This document shows positions 18,133 through 27,107 of a stretch of 64,000 bases of DNA, piece after piece. How positions within the stretch are numbered: the first letter of the stretch is position 1; every line of letters starts with the position of its first letter. Source of the DNA: Clostridia bacterium (lineage in GTDB: Bacteria > Bacillota > Clostridia > Acetivibrionales > DSM-27016); NCBI GenBank assembly GCA_026414765.1, contig JAOAIJ010000052.1:62001-126000 (forward strand), given 5' to 3'. The position numbers and the translations under genes were made by a program. Below the pieces are notes generated by a model. The model ran no database searches and was not told where the DNA came from. It saw only the letters and a list, made by a program, of their open reading frames with translations.

Positions 18133-19594
18133 CGTTTCTGCTCCTGATATTATTTTTGGTTCTGGCACTATTAGGTCGCTTTCTGAGTACCTTAAGGGGC
18201 ATTCTTAAGACCGAATCCTTGAAATCTCTGGTATTGAGTGGGGAGAAAGGTTGAAAATACGGCTGACCAAGCGATTCCATAGTAATCATATGAGCAAATG
18301 TCAGCGCAGTACATACTACAATGCCAATAATGCCAAAAACAGAGGATGCCAGAATGAATAGAAACCGCAGTATACGTATTGCCATTGCCATATCATAGGT
18401 TGGGATAACATAGGATGCAACTGCAGTAGCTGCTACTATTACAATGAGCAGGTCACTTACTATCCCAGCCTGGACTGCTGCTTCTCCGATTATCAGACCG
18501 GCAACTACACTTATTGCAGTGCCTATATATGAAGGCAGACGTATTGATGCCTCCCGTACCATTTCTACTGTCGCTTCCAGAATCAGAACTTCAATTATGG
18601 GGGGGAAAGGTACTCTCGATCTGGATTCGGCCAGGGGTACAAGCAGGTGAAGGGGGACTGCATAGTAGTGGAAAGAGGTAACTGCAATATACAGTGACGG
18701 AAGCAATAAAGTTATAACAAGTGCTGCAATTCTGAGCAGACGGATGAAAGACCCATGGGTCCACAAGGTGCTGAAATCATCAAGAGCCTGAAAAAATGAT
18801 ATAAAGCTTACAGGAGCTATAAGGACTACCGGAGTTCCTTCCTGCAGTATCACTAGCCTCCCTTCAAGGAGAGCAGCCATTGCTCTATCCGGTCTCTCGG
18901 TTGCAATAAACTGGGGAAACAGTGAGTTAGGGTGTGATGTTATTATCTGCTCGATGTAGCCTATAGCAGAAAGACCGTCGATTTTAATACTGCTTAGTTT
19001 TTTATATAGGCTGTTTATGATATCCTCATTTGCTAAACCCTCCATATATGAGATAACAACCTGCTGGTTTGTTTGAAGACCCAGGGATAAAGTTTTATAC
19101 TTCAGTTTGCTGTTTTTAATTTTCCTTCTGAGTATGGAAAGGTTGGTATCAAGAACTTCTACAAAGCCCTCATGCGGACCGCGGACATTTTTTTCCGTAA
19201 TAGGCTCATCAATACTTCGTTTTTCAATATCCGACAGCATGCATGAAACTGCAAAGGGCAGAGCATTGCATATAAAAACTGAGTTTCCCGACAAAATGCT
19301 GTCTACTACTTCTGACGGGTCATATATTAGATTTAGTTCAGCACATGGTATGTTATTAATGGCAATTCCGGCAGATAACTGGTCAAAGCTCATGGCGATA
19401 ATGGGACTGATGAAATCCCTTTGAATCAGGTCTTTGTCGGTAAGGCCTCTGATGTATATAAAATAAGCCTCATGTTTATTATCTATATATACCTTTTTAC
19501 GTATAATATCAGGGCAATTTTCAAGTTTTTCATTTATTATTTGAAAGTTAAGACTTCCGGTTGTGTTTTCACTATTATCTTTTTTTCTGCTCAA
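18116..19594 (-). CDS. GerA-family spore germination protein (A subunit)
   Basis: First gene of the operon. It has a soluble N-terminal domain (~1-240) and a C-terminal membrane domain with 5-6 helices, the layout of germinant-receptor A subunits, which oligomerise into the germination ion channel. Conserved family blocks visible are G-P-H-E-G-F-V-E, L-L-E-G-R-L-V-I-L, P-F-P-P-I-I-E-V and the proline-rich end Q-P-Y-F-Q-P-F-S-P. A GTG at 19601-19603 is in frame, but GGGTGATC there looks like the ribosome-binding site for the TTG at 19592-19594. Expression should be forespore-specific (sigma-G); I could not place that promoter confidently. Confidence 0.9.
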   Translation of the reverse strand: MSRKKDNSENTTGSLNFQIINEKLENCPDIIRKKVYIDNKHEAYFIYIRGLTDKDLIQRDFISPIIAMSFDQLSAGIAINNIPCAELNLIYDPSEVVDSILSGNSVFICNALPFAVSCMLSDIEKRSIDEPITEKNVRGPHEGFVEVLDTNLSILRRKIKNSKLKYKTLSLGLQTNQQVVISYMEGLANEDIINSLYKKLSSIKIDGLSAIGYIEQIITSHPNSLFPQFIATERPDRAMAALLEGRLVILQEGTPVVLIAPVSFISFFQALDDFSTLWTHGSFIRLLRIAALVITLLLPSLYIAVTSFHYYAVPLHLLVPLAESRSRVPFPPIIEVLILEATVEMVREASIRLPSYIGTAISVVAGLIIGEAAVQAGIVSDLLIVIVAATAVASYVIPTYDMAMAIRILRFLFILASSVFGIIGIVVCTALTFAHMITMESLGQPYFQPFSPLNTRDFKDSVLRMPLKVLRKRPNSARTKNNIRSRNDERNK

Positions 19595-19686
19595 ATTGAT
19601 CACCCAAAAGAGATTGTTGCCATCTTAAGCACTATATATACGAAAAATGTAAGTGAGTGGTCTAAAAGATAAGTATCCTTTACTTT

Positions 19687-19727
19687 CCCAAAAACAAAAA
19701 ACAAGCAGGCAGGGTGCCCGCTTGTTT
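19687..19727 (-). terminator. Rho-independent terminator of the GH18 gene
   Basis: Read on the minus strand just after the GH18 stop: AAACAAGC/GCTTGTTT (8 bp), one mismatch, then a 3-bp GGC/GCC stem and a 5-base loop (19699-19727), followed by a U-rich run. It separates the GH18 gene from the ger operon. Confidence 0.85.
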
Positions 19728-19740
19728 AGTAAATCAAAAG

Positions 19741-22248
19741 TTATTTATTCAGTTTTAGTTTGATGGTATTCCAGTAGTTTGAGTTTTCCAGTCCAAGCCG
19801 CCATATGCCTACACCTTTCAGGTCCTTTGAATTTACAAGGTCAAGCTTGTAGGATATAGTTTCACCATCTTCAAACCAGACTGTGTGTACTATGCCATTT
19901 ACGGTATATGTAAAGTATTTTGATTTTGTAGCATTGTCCAGGTAGATTGTTGACCCATATTGGTTTGCAAGATTGATACATCCGTTTATTGAGTATGACT
20001 TTGTGGTGCCGTTGGCCCAGTCGTATCCGTATGCCGCCAGACCAAGCACGATTTTTTCTTTTGGTACCACTGTCAGCGCATAATCAACCACGCTTGTTAC
20101 CCAGCTGATGGAAGCTACCGCCCCTGGAGTTCCTCCGGGATAATGTTCGTCATAGGCCATTATCATAAGATAATCGGAATACATTGCCAGAGATTTATAG
20201 TCAAAGGCGTAAGTCCATGATGCATTTGGTGAATCATAGGTTTTGGCCTGGACTGCTACCGACACGCCATATCCCAGGGGCTTCAGTGTACTGTAAATTT
20301 CGCTCATCAGGGCAGTAAAGTTGTTTCTGCAGGATGCGGGAATATTTTCTATGTCGATATCGACACCCTTATAATTATAGGTCTTCAGTATATTAAGTAT
20401 ATTATTTTTAAGATTTTGCCTGTTTTCATAGCTGTCAAGGAGCTGCTTTGCTATGTTTGCATCAAAATTGTTGCTGACCATGAGCTTCGGCCTGATACCG
20501 TTTTTGTTCGCATAATCTATTTGGTCGGCCGGAGCTGTTCCTGTAAGCGTTCCAAGGCCGTCTACAGAATAGGTTGCAGTTGCTATCTCATTCAGAACAC
20601 TTGTATTGGCTACCATTGAATTATAAGAACCCACATCGGTTGACCAGTATTTTACGGTATAGCCCAATACTGTTTTCGAGATGTTTGTTACATTTAAAAA
20701 TGACTCAGGACTCCAGTTGCCTGCTATGTCAGAGGAACGGGCATATATTGTGTTATTCGAACTGAGCAGTAAGGGAGCACTATAATCCGTCCATGTACCG
20801 CTTGCTCCCAATCTATATTGCTTTACAGATGCATCTGTACCAAAAGCGATTGTAACGGTTACAGGCTGATCGGTCGGTGATGTGGTTGATATGTGGACGG
20901 TGGGTGCTTCAGGAGCAACAGTGTCTATATTGCCAACTGTATAGGTTGTTTCGGATGTCCAGTTTCCTGCACTGTCTGAAGCTTTTGCATATATAGTATC
21001 ATTGAAATTTAGTATCAGGGGTGCATTGTAGTCAGACCATATTCCGGAGGTTCCGGTTTTGTACAACATAACAATCGAATCTGCACTATAACTGATAGAA
21101 ACGGTAACATTCTGGTTTGTAAACGCAGTTGTAGATGCAAGGAAAGTTGGGGCATCAGGCGCTGTTTTGTCAATATTATCAACTGTAAAGCTTACTTCCT
21201 GGCTCCAGTTACCGGCACTGTCAGCAGCCCTTGCATATAATGTTCCGTTAGAGCTCATAATTACAGGAACACTATATGCAAGCCAGATCTCTGAATTATC
21301 TGTCTTATATTGTCTTTCAACTGAATCTGCACTGTAATTTATGTTTATAATGACATCCTGATTTGTCAATCCGGAAGTGGATGCTATAAATTCAGGCGAT
21401 GCAGGGGGGATGCTATCTGTATTTGAAACAAAATAATTTACTTCAGGAGTCCAGTTTCCTGCATCATCACAAGCTTTTGCAAAAATGATATCACTTGAGC
21501 TTATTGCTAAAGGTGCTGTGTAATCAGTCCATAAACCTTCATTCCCAACTTTATACAGCTTAATAAGTGAATCGCTGCTAAAATCAATTGTGACTGTTGT
21601 ACTACCATTTGAGAGGTATGTATCTGAAATACTGAAGATTGGATTTTCTGGTGCTGTCTTATCTATGTTTGATACAACCAGAACACCTTCAACCGACCAA
21701 TTGCCGGCAGCATCCCGGGCTTTTGCGTATATTTCCGTATTTGAGCTCACTGTTATAGGAATCGAATAACCAGTCCATACACCTGAAATGCCCACTCTAT
21801 ATTGCTTTACACTGGCATCGGCAGGGTAGGTGACAGTTATTTTTACATCCTGGTTTGTTTTACTGGTCGTATCAGGTGTCAATATTGGTGCAGCAGGTGC
21901 AGTTTTATCTATATTTGATACTGATACACCTCCTAATGCAGACCAGTAACCGGAACTATTCTGATACCGGGCGTAAACGTATGCATTTGATGTTAAGACC
22001 ACAGGGGCGGTATATGTAGTCCAAATTCCGGCTGACCCTAGTTTGTATTGCTTGAGTACTGCACTTGACGGGTAATAAACTGTAACAGTGACATTGCCGT
22101 TGGTTGGTGTCATAGGGGTATACGAAAGGGTCGGAGCAGGCGGGTTGGTTGTTGAATTGGAAGGTTTTGCTGAGATAGTGCTTACCGAGTTGAATGACAA
22201 AATGCAAATAACAAGCATTATTGCCAGGTATCTTACACTTTTTTTCAT
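19741..22248 (-). CDS. Secreted GH18 glycoside hydrolase with six N-terminal beta-sandwich repeats
   Basis: An 835-residue protein. A signal peptide (~1-27) is followed by six tandem repeats of ~82 residues (~36-528), each containing a K-Q-Y-K/R-x-G-x-x-G-x-W core, a Y-A-R/K segment and A-G-N-W-S, ending S-N-I-D-K-T. They resemble chitobiase/hexosaminidase C-terminal or Ig-like modules. The C-terminal ~300 residues are a GH18 barrel with the catalytic motif D630-I-D632-I-E634. Substrates may be chitin, peptidoglycan or spore-cortex glycans. A SleL/YaaH-type cortex role would fit the neighbouring germination operon, but LysM domains are absent, so this is only inference. Confidence 0.88.
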   Translation of the reverse strand: MKKSVRYLAIMLVICILSFNSVSTISAKPSNSTTNPPAPTLSYTPMTPTNGNVTVTVYYPSSAVLKQYKLGSAGIWTTYTAPVVLTSNAYVYARYQNSSGYWSALGGVSVSNIDKTAPAAPILTPDTTSKTNQDVKITVTYPADASVKQYRVGISGVWTGYSIPITVSSNTEIYAKARDAAGNWSVEGVLVVSNIDKTAPENPIFSISDTYLSNGSTTVTIDFSSDSLIKLYKVGNEGLWTDYTAPLAISSSDIIFAKACDDAGNWTPEVNYFVSNTDSIPPASPEFIASTSGLTNQDVIININYSADSVERQYKTDNSEIWLAYSVPVIMSSNGTLYARAADSAGNWSQEVSFTVDNIDKTAPDAPTFLASTTAFTNQNVTVSISYSADSIVMLYKTGTSGIWSDYNAPLILNFNDTIYAKASDSAGNWTSETTYTVGNIDTVAPEAPTVHISTTSPTDQPVTVTIAFGTDASVKQYRLGASGTWTDYSAPLLLSSNNTIYARSSDIAGNWSPESFLNVTNISKTVLGYTVKYWSTDVGSYNSMVANTSVLNEIATATYSVDGLGTLTGTAPADQIDYANKNGIRPKLMVSNNFDANIAKQLLDSYENRQNLKNNILNILKTYNYKGVDIDIENIPASCRNNFTALMSEIYSTLKPLGYGVSVAVQAKTYDSPNASWTYAFDYKSLAMYSDYLMIMAYDEHYPGGTPGAVASISWVTSVVDYALTVVPKEKIVLGLAAYGYDWANGTTKSYSINGCINLANQYGSTIYLDNATKSKYFTYTVNGIVHTVWFEDGETISYKLDLVNSKDLKGVGIWRLGLENSNYWNTIKLKLNK
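20665..22143 (-). repeat. Six tandem ~246-bp coding repeats
   Basis: These encode the six ~82-residue modules of the GH18 protein. Copies are alike in protein but diverged in DNA, so the array is old and not a recent slippage product. Unit boundaries are set by the recurring D-K-T-A-P junction. Confidence 0.8.
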
Positions 22249-22549
22249 ATTGTTTTCCCCTTTTCATTATTAAATTTTTGGTTTTAAGAAAATTGACAGT
22301 GCTGCAGAGCTGCAAGAAGAAAATCCTGGGAACACATTGATTGTTTGTAAATTAGGATAATATTATGTTAACAACTAAATGATTATGTGTCAATCAAATG
22401 AGGTAGATATCAGGCCCTAATTGATATAGGACAAAAGGATCATCTGTTATGTAACCTAGTTTAATTTTTATGATGCTTCTTCAGTGATTTTGTTGCATAA
22501 GCCTAAAATATAAGGGGAAAATATGTGCAATAAAACAGGAGGTGATTCT

Positions 22550-22753
22550 ATGGCACAAAGTTTAGCTTTGCATGAAACTATGGAAATACACGAGCTTTTG
22601 AACTTTAAAACAGTAAGTATGACAAAATCAAAAATGCTTCAGGGAATAGTGCTTGACAGGGATCTGAAAGCACTGCTGGAAAAGCATGTGCAGCAATCCA
22701 CGGCAGCAGTAAATACCCTGCAGGACATATTGGCAAAAACTCAACTGCACTAA
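22550..22753 (+). CDS. Small CotF-like spore coat protein
   Basis: A 67-residue helical protein (A-L-H-E-T-M-E-I-H-E-L-L-N-F-K near the start) resembling the short CotF-related partner proteins of sporulating Firmicutes. The frame extends to 22523, but AGGAGGTGAT precedes the ATG at 22550. It is the first gene of a three-gene set with a second CotF-like protein 18 bases downstream and an alcohol dehydrogenase. The ~300-base gap upstream shows no other gene; a sporulation sigma-factor promoter is expected there but not identified. Confidence 0.75.
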   Translation: MAQSLALHETMEIHELLNFKTVSMTKSKMLQGIVLDRDLKALLEKHVQQSTAAVNTLQDILAKTQLH

Positions 22754-22771
22754 CTGGAGGTAACGGAACTG

Positions 22772-23176
22772 ATGAATTATGAAAAAAAAGCTATTAATGA
22801 AGTGAAAAGACGTGGAAATAACGATTATCTTGAGATAGAAAACTCGGAAGGTATGCCTGGTCTTGTGGATTCAACAGTAGCCCTGGATTTTCTGTTAGCA
22901 GTAAAAAGCGGAATAAGAAATTGTGCTATAGCGATATCAGAGACGGCAAGCACAGAAGTAAGATCCGCTTTGCGAAGAATTCTGGATGGAGAAATTGATC
23001 TGCATATAGAGCTGTCGGAGCTGATGATGAGCAAAGGGTGGCTGTACCCTTATGAGATGAATAGACAGTTCCGGATAGATGAGATATCGACACAGACTGC
23101 GCTTCAAATTGCCAGCCTGAAGCTCTTTCCCGGAGATACGGACAGACTTGGTACATTTGCTACACCCAAAAGCTAA
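22772..23176 (+). CDS. CotF-family spore coat protein
   Basis: A 134-residue protein with the CotF/YraF-type ferritin-like helical region: D-S-T-V-A-L-D-F-L-L-A-V-K-S-G-I-R at ~33-49, then I-S-E-T-A-S-T-E-V-R-S-A-L-R-R, then K-G-W-L-Y-P-Y. GGAGG lies upstream of the ATG. In Bacillus subtilis, CotF-like genes (yraG, yraF, yraE, yraD) flank adhB; the same pairing of coat-like genes and dehydrogenase is seen here, which supports forespore or coat expression. Confidence 0.85.
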   Translation: MNYEKKAINEVKRRGNNDYLEIENSEGMPGLVDSTVALDFLLAVKSGIRNCAIAISETASTEVRSALRRILDGEIDLHIELSELMMSKGWLYPYEMNRQFRIDEISTQTALQIASLKLFPGDTDRLGTFATPKS

Positions 23177-23193
23177 AACAGGAGGTTTTGAAA

Positions 23194-24339
23194 ATGAAAG
23201 CCGTAACATATCAAGGCATTAAAGACGTGAAGGTTATGGAAGTCGAATATCCTCAAATCCATAAACCGGACGACATAATAATCAGGCTGACAACTACAGC
23301 CATATGCGGATCGGATCTGCATCTGATTCACGGGATGATTCCTAATCTCCCTGAAAACTACATAATTGGCCATGAACCGATGGGGGTTGTAGAAGAAACC
23401 GGACCGGAGGTAACGAAAGTCAAAAAAGGGGACAGGGTCATTATCCCTTTCAACGTCAGCTGTGGCGAATGTTATTATTGCAAACACGATCTGACAAGTC
23501 AATGCGATAACTCAAATCCCCATGGGGAAAGCGGAGGTTATTTCGGCTATTCCGAAACCTTTGGAGGATATCCCGGAGGACAGGCTGAGTTCATGAGGGT
23601 ACCATTTGCCAATTTTACCCCATTCCGCATCCCGGATGACTGTGAACTGGAAGATGAGAAATTGGTACTCTTATCGGATATCATACCTACTGCTTACTGG
23701 AGTGTGGAAAATGCCGGTGTAAAAAATGGCGATACAGTCATAATCCTGGGATGCGGGCCTGTAGGACTGCTTGCACAGAAGTTTGCCTGGCTTAATGGTG
23801 CAAAAAGGGTTATAGCAGTTGATTATGTGGATTACCGTCTTGAGCATGCAAAAAGAACCAATGGGGTTGAGATAGTGAATTTTGAGCAGGAGAAAAACAT
23901 AGGAGAGCATTTAAAAGAAATTACACAGGGTGGAGCTGATATTGTCATTGACTGTGTGGGTATGGATGGAAAAATGACACCACTTGAATATCTGGCTACC
24001 GGTATAAAACTACATGGTGGAGCGATGGGAGCATTAGTTACAGCTACACAGGCAGTGCGAAAGGGTGGAACTATACAGGTTACAGGTGCATATGGCGCAA
24101 GGTATAATGCCTTTCCGCTCGGAGATATATTCAACCGTAATATTGACCTGAGAACAGGACAAGCACCGGTTATACCTTATATGCCGCGTCTTTATGGTTT
24201 GCTTGCTGAAGGAAAGGTTGATCCAAGTGATGTCATAACTCATAAACTGCCTTTAGAACAGGCAGAAAAGGGGTATGAGGTATTTGATACAAAAACCGAC
24301 GGGTGTATAAAGGTTATACTTAAACCGTGGGTACACTAA
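23194..24339 (+). CDS. Zinc-dependent alcohol dehydrogenase (AdhB/formaldehyde-dehydrogenase-like)
   Basis: A 381-residue medium-chain dehydrogenase. Catalytic zinc ligands lie in A-I-C-G-S-D and G-H-E-P-M-G; the structural zinc site is C-G-E-C-Y-Y-C-K-H-D-L-T-S-Q-C; the NAD-binding motif is G-C-G-P-V-G-L at ~190. The start is ATG 23194 after AGGAGG; an upstream TTG at 23188 is in frame but too close to it. It lies 17 bases after the CotF-like gene, as in the adhB neighbourhood of B. subtilis, suggesting a sporulation-stage oxidoreductase. The substrate is unknown. Confidence 0.9.
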   Translation: MKAVTYQGIKDVKVMEVEYPQIHKPDDIIIRLTTTAICGSDLHLIHGMIPNLPENYIIGHEPMGVVEETGPEVTKVKKGDRVIIPFNVSCGECYYCKHDLTSQCDNSNPHGESGGYFGYSETFGGYPGGQAEFMRVPFANFTPFRIPDDCELEDEKLVLLSDIIPTAYWSVENAGVKNGDTVIILGCGPVGLLAQKFAWLNGAKRVIAVDYVDYRLEHAKRTNGVEIVNFEQEKNIGEHLKEITQGGADIVIDCVGMDGKMTPLEYLATGIKLHGGAMGALVTATQAVRKGGTIQVTGAYGARYNAFPLGDIFNRNIDLRTGQAPVIPYMPRLYGLLAEGKVDPSDVITHKLPLEQAEKGYEVFDTKTDGCIKVILKPWVH

Positions 24340-24363
24340 CCTGCAATAAAGAAAAACCCTGTC

Positions 24364-25086
24364 TTAATAAAAAGCTTGTGGTTTATCACCATGGGCTTTT
24401 TTTGACTTTTTCTTGCTCATGTAAAGACTGCCGTCATTCTGGTATTCTGCATAAAAAACTTCGTTAACAGAGCTGATTCTGGCTTGTTTCAACTGCAAAT
24501 CCAGCCACTCTTCACTGAGGTTGTGCTCTTTAAGGTTTTTAGAAACCAGTTTCCCATCTACTATTATTTCCGTAGGTACATTATTCCTGTTATTGGTTTG
24601 CAAATTCATATCTTGTTTAGTAATGGACTCCAAATGAGGTTTTTTCAGTACGCTAAGCTGACCGTTAGGTTCCAGTATGGCATAATCGACATCTTTTATT
24701 GAATAGACATTGTTTATACGGAGCATCATGGTCAGATCATCCATGTTTAGCCTTTGCGAGGATAATTCTTTCTGCATGATAACTCCTTTCTTAATCACTA
24801 TTGCAGGTTCTCCGTCGAGGAAGGTTCTGGCTTTGGAAGACTTAAGGCTGATCAGCTCTACTATAAATGTCATTACAGCCCATACTATTAGTCCTGTTAC
24901 GCCGTCAACAAGTTTTATATCCCTGTGAACTACCATATCACCTGCTATATTCCCCATAGCAATACCTGTTATATATGTAAATATAGTTAGCTGGCCCAGT
25001 TGCTTTTTTCCAAGTAAACGGGTCAGGATTAAAAGTATTGTAAATCCGATTGCTGTTCTTAAAGATGTCTCAAAAACAGTTAACAT
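24364..25086 (-). CDS. DUF421 (YetF/YcaP-like) membrane protein
   Basis: A 240-residue protein with three N-terminal membrane helices (~5-75) and a cytoplasmic DUF421 domain, with D-G-E-P-A-I-V-I-K-K-G at ~93-103 and I-I-V-D-G-K-L near 180. The preferred start is ATG 25084-25086, 5 bases after AGGAG; GTG 25090-25092 overlaps that site. YetF-type proteins are common in spore formers, some expressed in the forespore. It is convergent with the dehydrogenase gene, 24 bases apart. Function is unknown. Confidence 0.85.
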   Translation of the reverse strand: MLTVFETSLRTAIGFTILLILTRLLGKKQLGQLTIFTYITGIAMGNIAGDMVVHRDIKLVDGVTGLIVWAVMTFIVELISLKSSKARTFLDGEPAIVIKKGVIMQKELSSQRLNMDDLTMMLRINNVYSIKDVDYAILEPNGQLSVLKKPHLESITKQDMNLQTNNRNNVPTEIIVDGKLVSKNLKEHNLSEEWLDLQLKQARISSVNEVFYAEYQNDGSLYMSKKKSKKAHGDKPQAFY

Positions 25087-25380
25087 ATTCACTCCTGATT
25101 TTTTTGATCCTGAGTACTATTATTTAAATAAAAACAGGAAATTATGTAGGATAATTCAGTTGCTTTGGTGTTGAAGCAAAAAAAATACTATATTTGCTGA
25201 ACATGACGTGTTTATGTAATGGACAACTCATATCCATTCTTTTCATCATATGCCTAAATTTAATTCGCTGTAAAATCAATTGTAAGAATTAATAGTGCAA
25301 TATTGAAGTAAAATAAGTTTACTGTAATGGTACATATTAATTGTATTGCATAAAAAATCTGATAAGGGAGAAAAGATACT

Positions 25381-26958
25381 ATGAAAAGAATTTTTATCAA
25401 GTTAATAGGTGTACTGACCGCCGTATGTCTATTTGTGCTTTCATTTGCAGGCTGCAGCATATCGGATAAAATGGTGCTTCTCGATGCTATGGAGAAGATG
25501 ATGGCTATAAAATCTATGGAAAGCGAAAGTAATATTTCAGTCCGCGTAGATATCGAAGGCATTCCAAAAGAACAAAGGCAGGGAATGGAAGACTTTTTGC
25601 AGGCAATTGGAAACATGAATATGAAAATAAATCAAAGGGTATGGGAAAATGAAAGCGGTACAATATCCGAATCCGGAATTGATGCGGCAATATCGGCAGG
25701 TACATCGGCCTTCAGCAGTTCCGTCTGGACTAAAGCTGATATTTCCGGACAAATACCCGAGATAAAACAAATAATGAAAATCCCTGAAGACTTATCAGAA
25801 TTGCTCCCCCCAGATTATTCAGGCAAAAGATACATGGTTATTGACCAGAGTGAGATGCAGGATAATGGAGGACTGGATGCTGCAGAGTATAGAAATATGC
25901 TTGAAGCGGTAAATAAATTTCAGCCAAGGCTTATAGACTTCATGAAGGAATATGCAAAAGATTTTGATCCGGATTTTGCGGTAATCTCAGGTAAAGGTAA
26001 ACAAATCGTGAACGGCCGCGAATTGGATGTCTATGAATTGAGACTTAATGATGATTCTTTCAAAAGGTTGATGAGGTACTCAGTTGATAATCTTTCAAAA
26101 AGCGAAAACTTCAAGGTCATTTTAAAGGAGTTTGCCGGAGTAGTAGTACCGGCAGCCGGTGGGACTGAAGCCGGGGTAGAAATGGATCAGGCTTTTGATA
26201 GATTCAGAAATGGATCGTCAAGCTTCAGACAGGATTTGTATAAGGTGCTTAATGCACTGGATAAGGTGAGGCTGCTTGGCGACAGAGGGATTACTGTAAA
26301 CATAGGGGTTGATGAAAATGGATATATACTCAACCAAAATGGGTATGCCGATTTTATCATCGATATGAAAGCGATAGAGGCTGCTCTCTCAGATATAACA
26401 GGCACAGCTGAAGAGGAGCCGGGTGACGGGGTACAGGTTTCAGGTCTCGTGCCGACGGATATTACTGTATCTTTCAGTATTGATTTCAACACTGAAATTA
26501 AAAATATTAATAAAGGCTTACGGGTAGATTTTCCGGTACTTACTGAAAATAATTCATTCAGCTTTAATGAGTTGATGTCCGGATTTGCCCCTGACCCGGA
26601 TTTTCCAGGAGAGATTCCTGAAGAATCTGTCGGAATCATAATTGATAACGAATGGTCAGATATTACACCAGTAATGATGGGTGAACTTGCCTTGGTCCCT
26701 GTAGACGAAATTTCCCATGAGCTGGGGGCACAGTACAGGAGTGAAAGTGAAAACGTATATGTCACCAAAGCAGGGAAAACAATTGTGTTTAAAGCAGGTG
26801 ACATAAATGCGGATATAAACGGTAAAACCTTAGAAATGGAGTTTCCTGTAATTACAGTTGGCGAGCAGACCTTTGTTCCTTTAGACTTTATTGCAGAGAA
26901 TCTGGGTGCTGAAGTCTCCTATAATGAATTTGGAAATATAGTTATCAAAACAGAATAA
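25381..26958 (+). CDS. Lipoprotein with C-terminal copper amine oxidase N-terminal-like domain
   Basis: A 525-residue exported lipoprotein. The signal ends in a lipobox (S-F-A-G-C) near residue 25. Residues ~30-390 form a long region I do not recognise, rich in short helices and strands. Residues ~415-525 match the copper-amine-oxidase-N1-like stalk domain frequent in clostridial cell-surface proteins (two halves, with A-L-V-P-V-D-E-I-S and Q-T-F-V-P-L-D-F-I-A-E-N-L-G-A-E-V). It has its own terminator and is probably monocistronic. A cell-envelope role is likely; no enzymatic site is visible. Confidence 0.8.
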   Translation: MKRIFIKLIGVLTAVCLFVLSFAGCSISDKMVLLDAMEKMMAIKSMESESNISVRVDIEGIPKEQRQGMEDFLQAIGNMNMKINQRVWENESGTISESGIDAAISAGTSAFSSSVWTKADISGQIPEIKQIMKIPEDLSELLPPDYSGKRYMVIDQSEMQDNGGLDAAEYRNMLEAVNKFQPRLIDFMKEYAKDFDPDFAVISGKGKQIVNGRELDVYELRLNDDSFKRLMRYSVDNLSKSENFKVILKEFAGVVVPAAGGTEAGVEMDQAFDRFRNGSSSFRQDLYKVLNALDKVRLLGDRGITVNIGVDENGYILNQNGYADFIIDMKAIEAALSDITGTAEEEPGDGVQVSGLVPTDITVSFSIDFNTEIKNINKGLRVDFPVLTENNSFSFNELMSGFAPDPDFPGEIPEESVGIIIDNEWSDITPVMMGELALVPVDEISHELGAQYRSESENVYVTKAGKTIVFKAGDINADINGKTLEMEFPVITVGEQTFVPLDFIAENLGAEVSYNEFGNIVIKTE

Positions 26959-26990
26959 GAAGCTTGCATCAGATTGCAAGTATTTGCAGA

Positions 26991-27012
26991 AGCCGGTTAA
27001 TAACCGGCTTTT
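26991..27012 (+). terminator. Rho-independent terminator of lipoprotein gene
   Basis: AGCCGGTT (26991-26998) pairs with AACCGGCT (27002-27009) around a 3-base loop, followed by a short U-run, about 35 bases after the stop. A weaker hairpin (CTTGCA/TGCAAG) precedes it. Confidence 0.85.
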
Positions 27013-27107
27013 ATGTTTCCTGAATCAAATGGCATATAAGTAATTATCCATATTGTAACTGTCATAAATTTGGTCATGTATGTAAAAAATAACTCCGGGT
27101 GAAGAAT

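Noticed and set aside
19604-19680. Sigma-G promoter for the first ger operon
   Set aside because: Partial matches to the -10 pattern exist, but none has a properly spaced -35, so no site is called.
20665-22143. CRISPR array or satellite repeat
   Set aside because: The ~246-bp period is in frame and encodes protein modules diverged at the DNA level, not short identical repeats with spacers.
26187-26804. 205-codon antisense frame inside the lipoprotein gene
   Set aside because: No ribosome-binding site and Ser/Pro-rich shadow composition; the plus-strand gene has signal, lipobox and a recognised domain.
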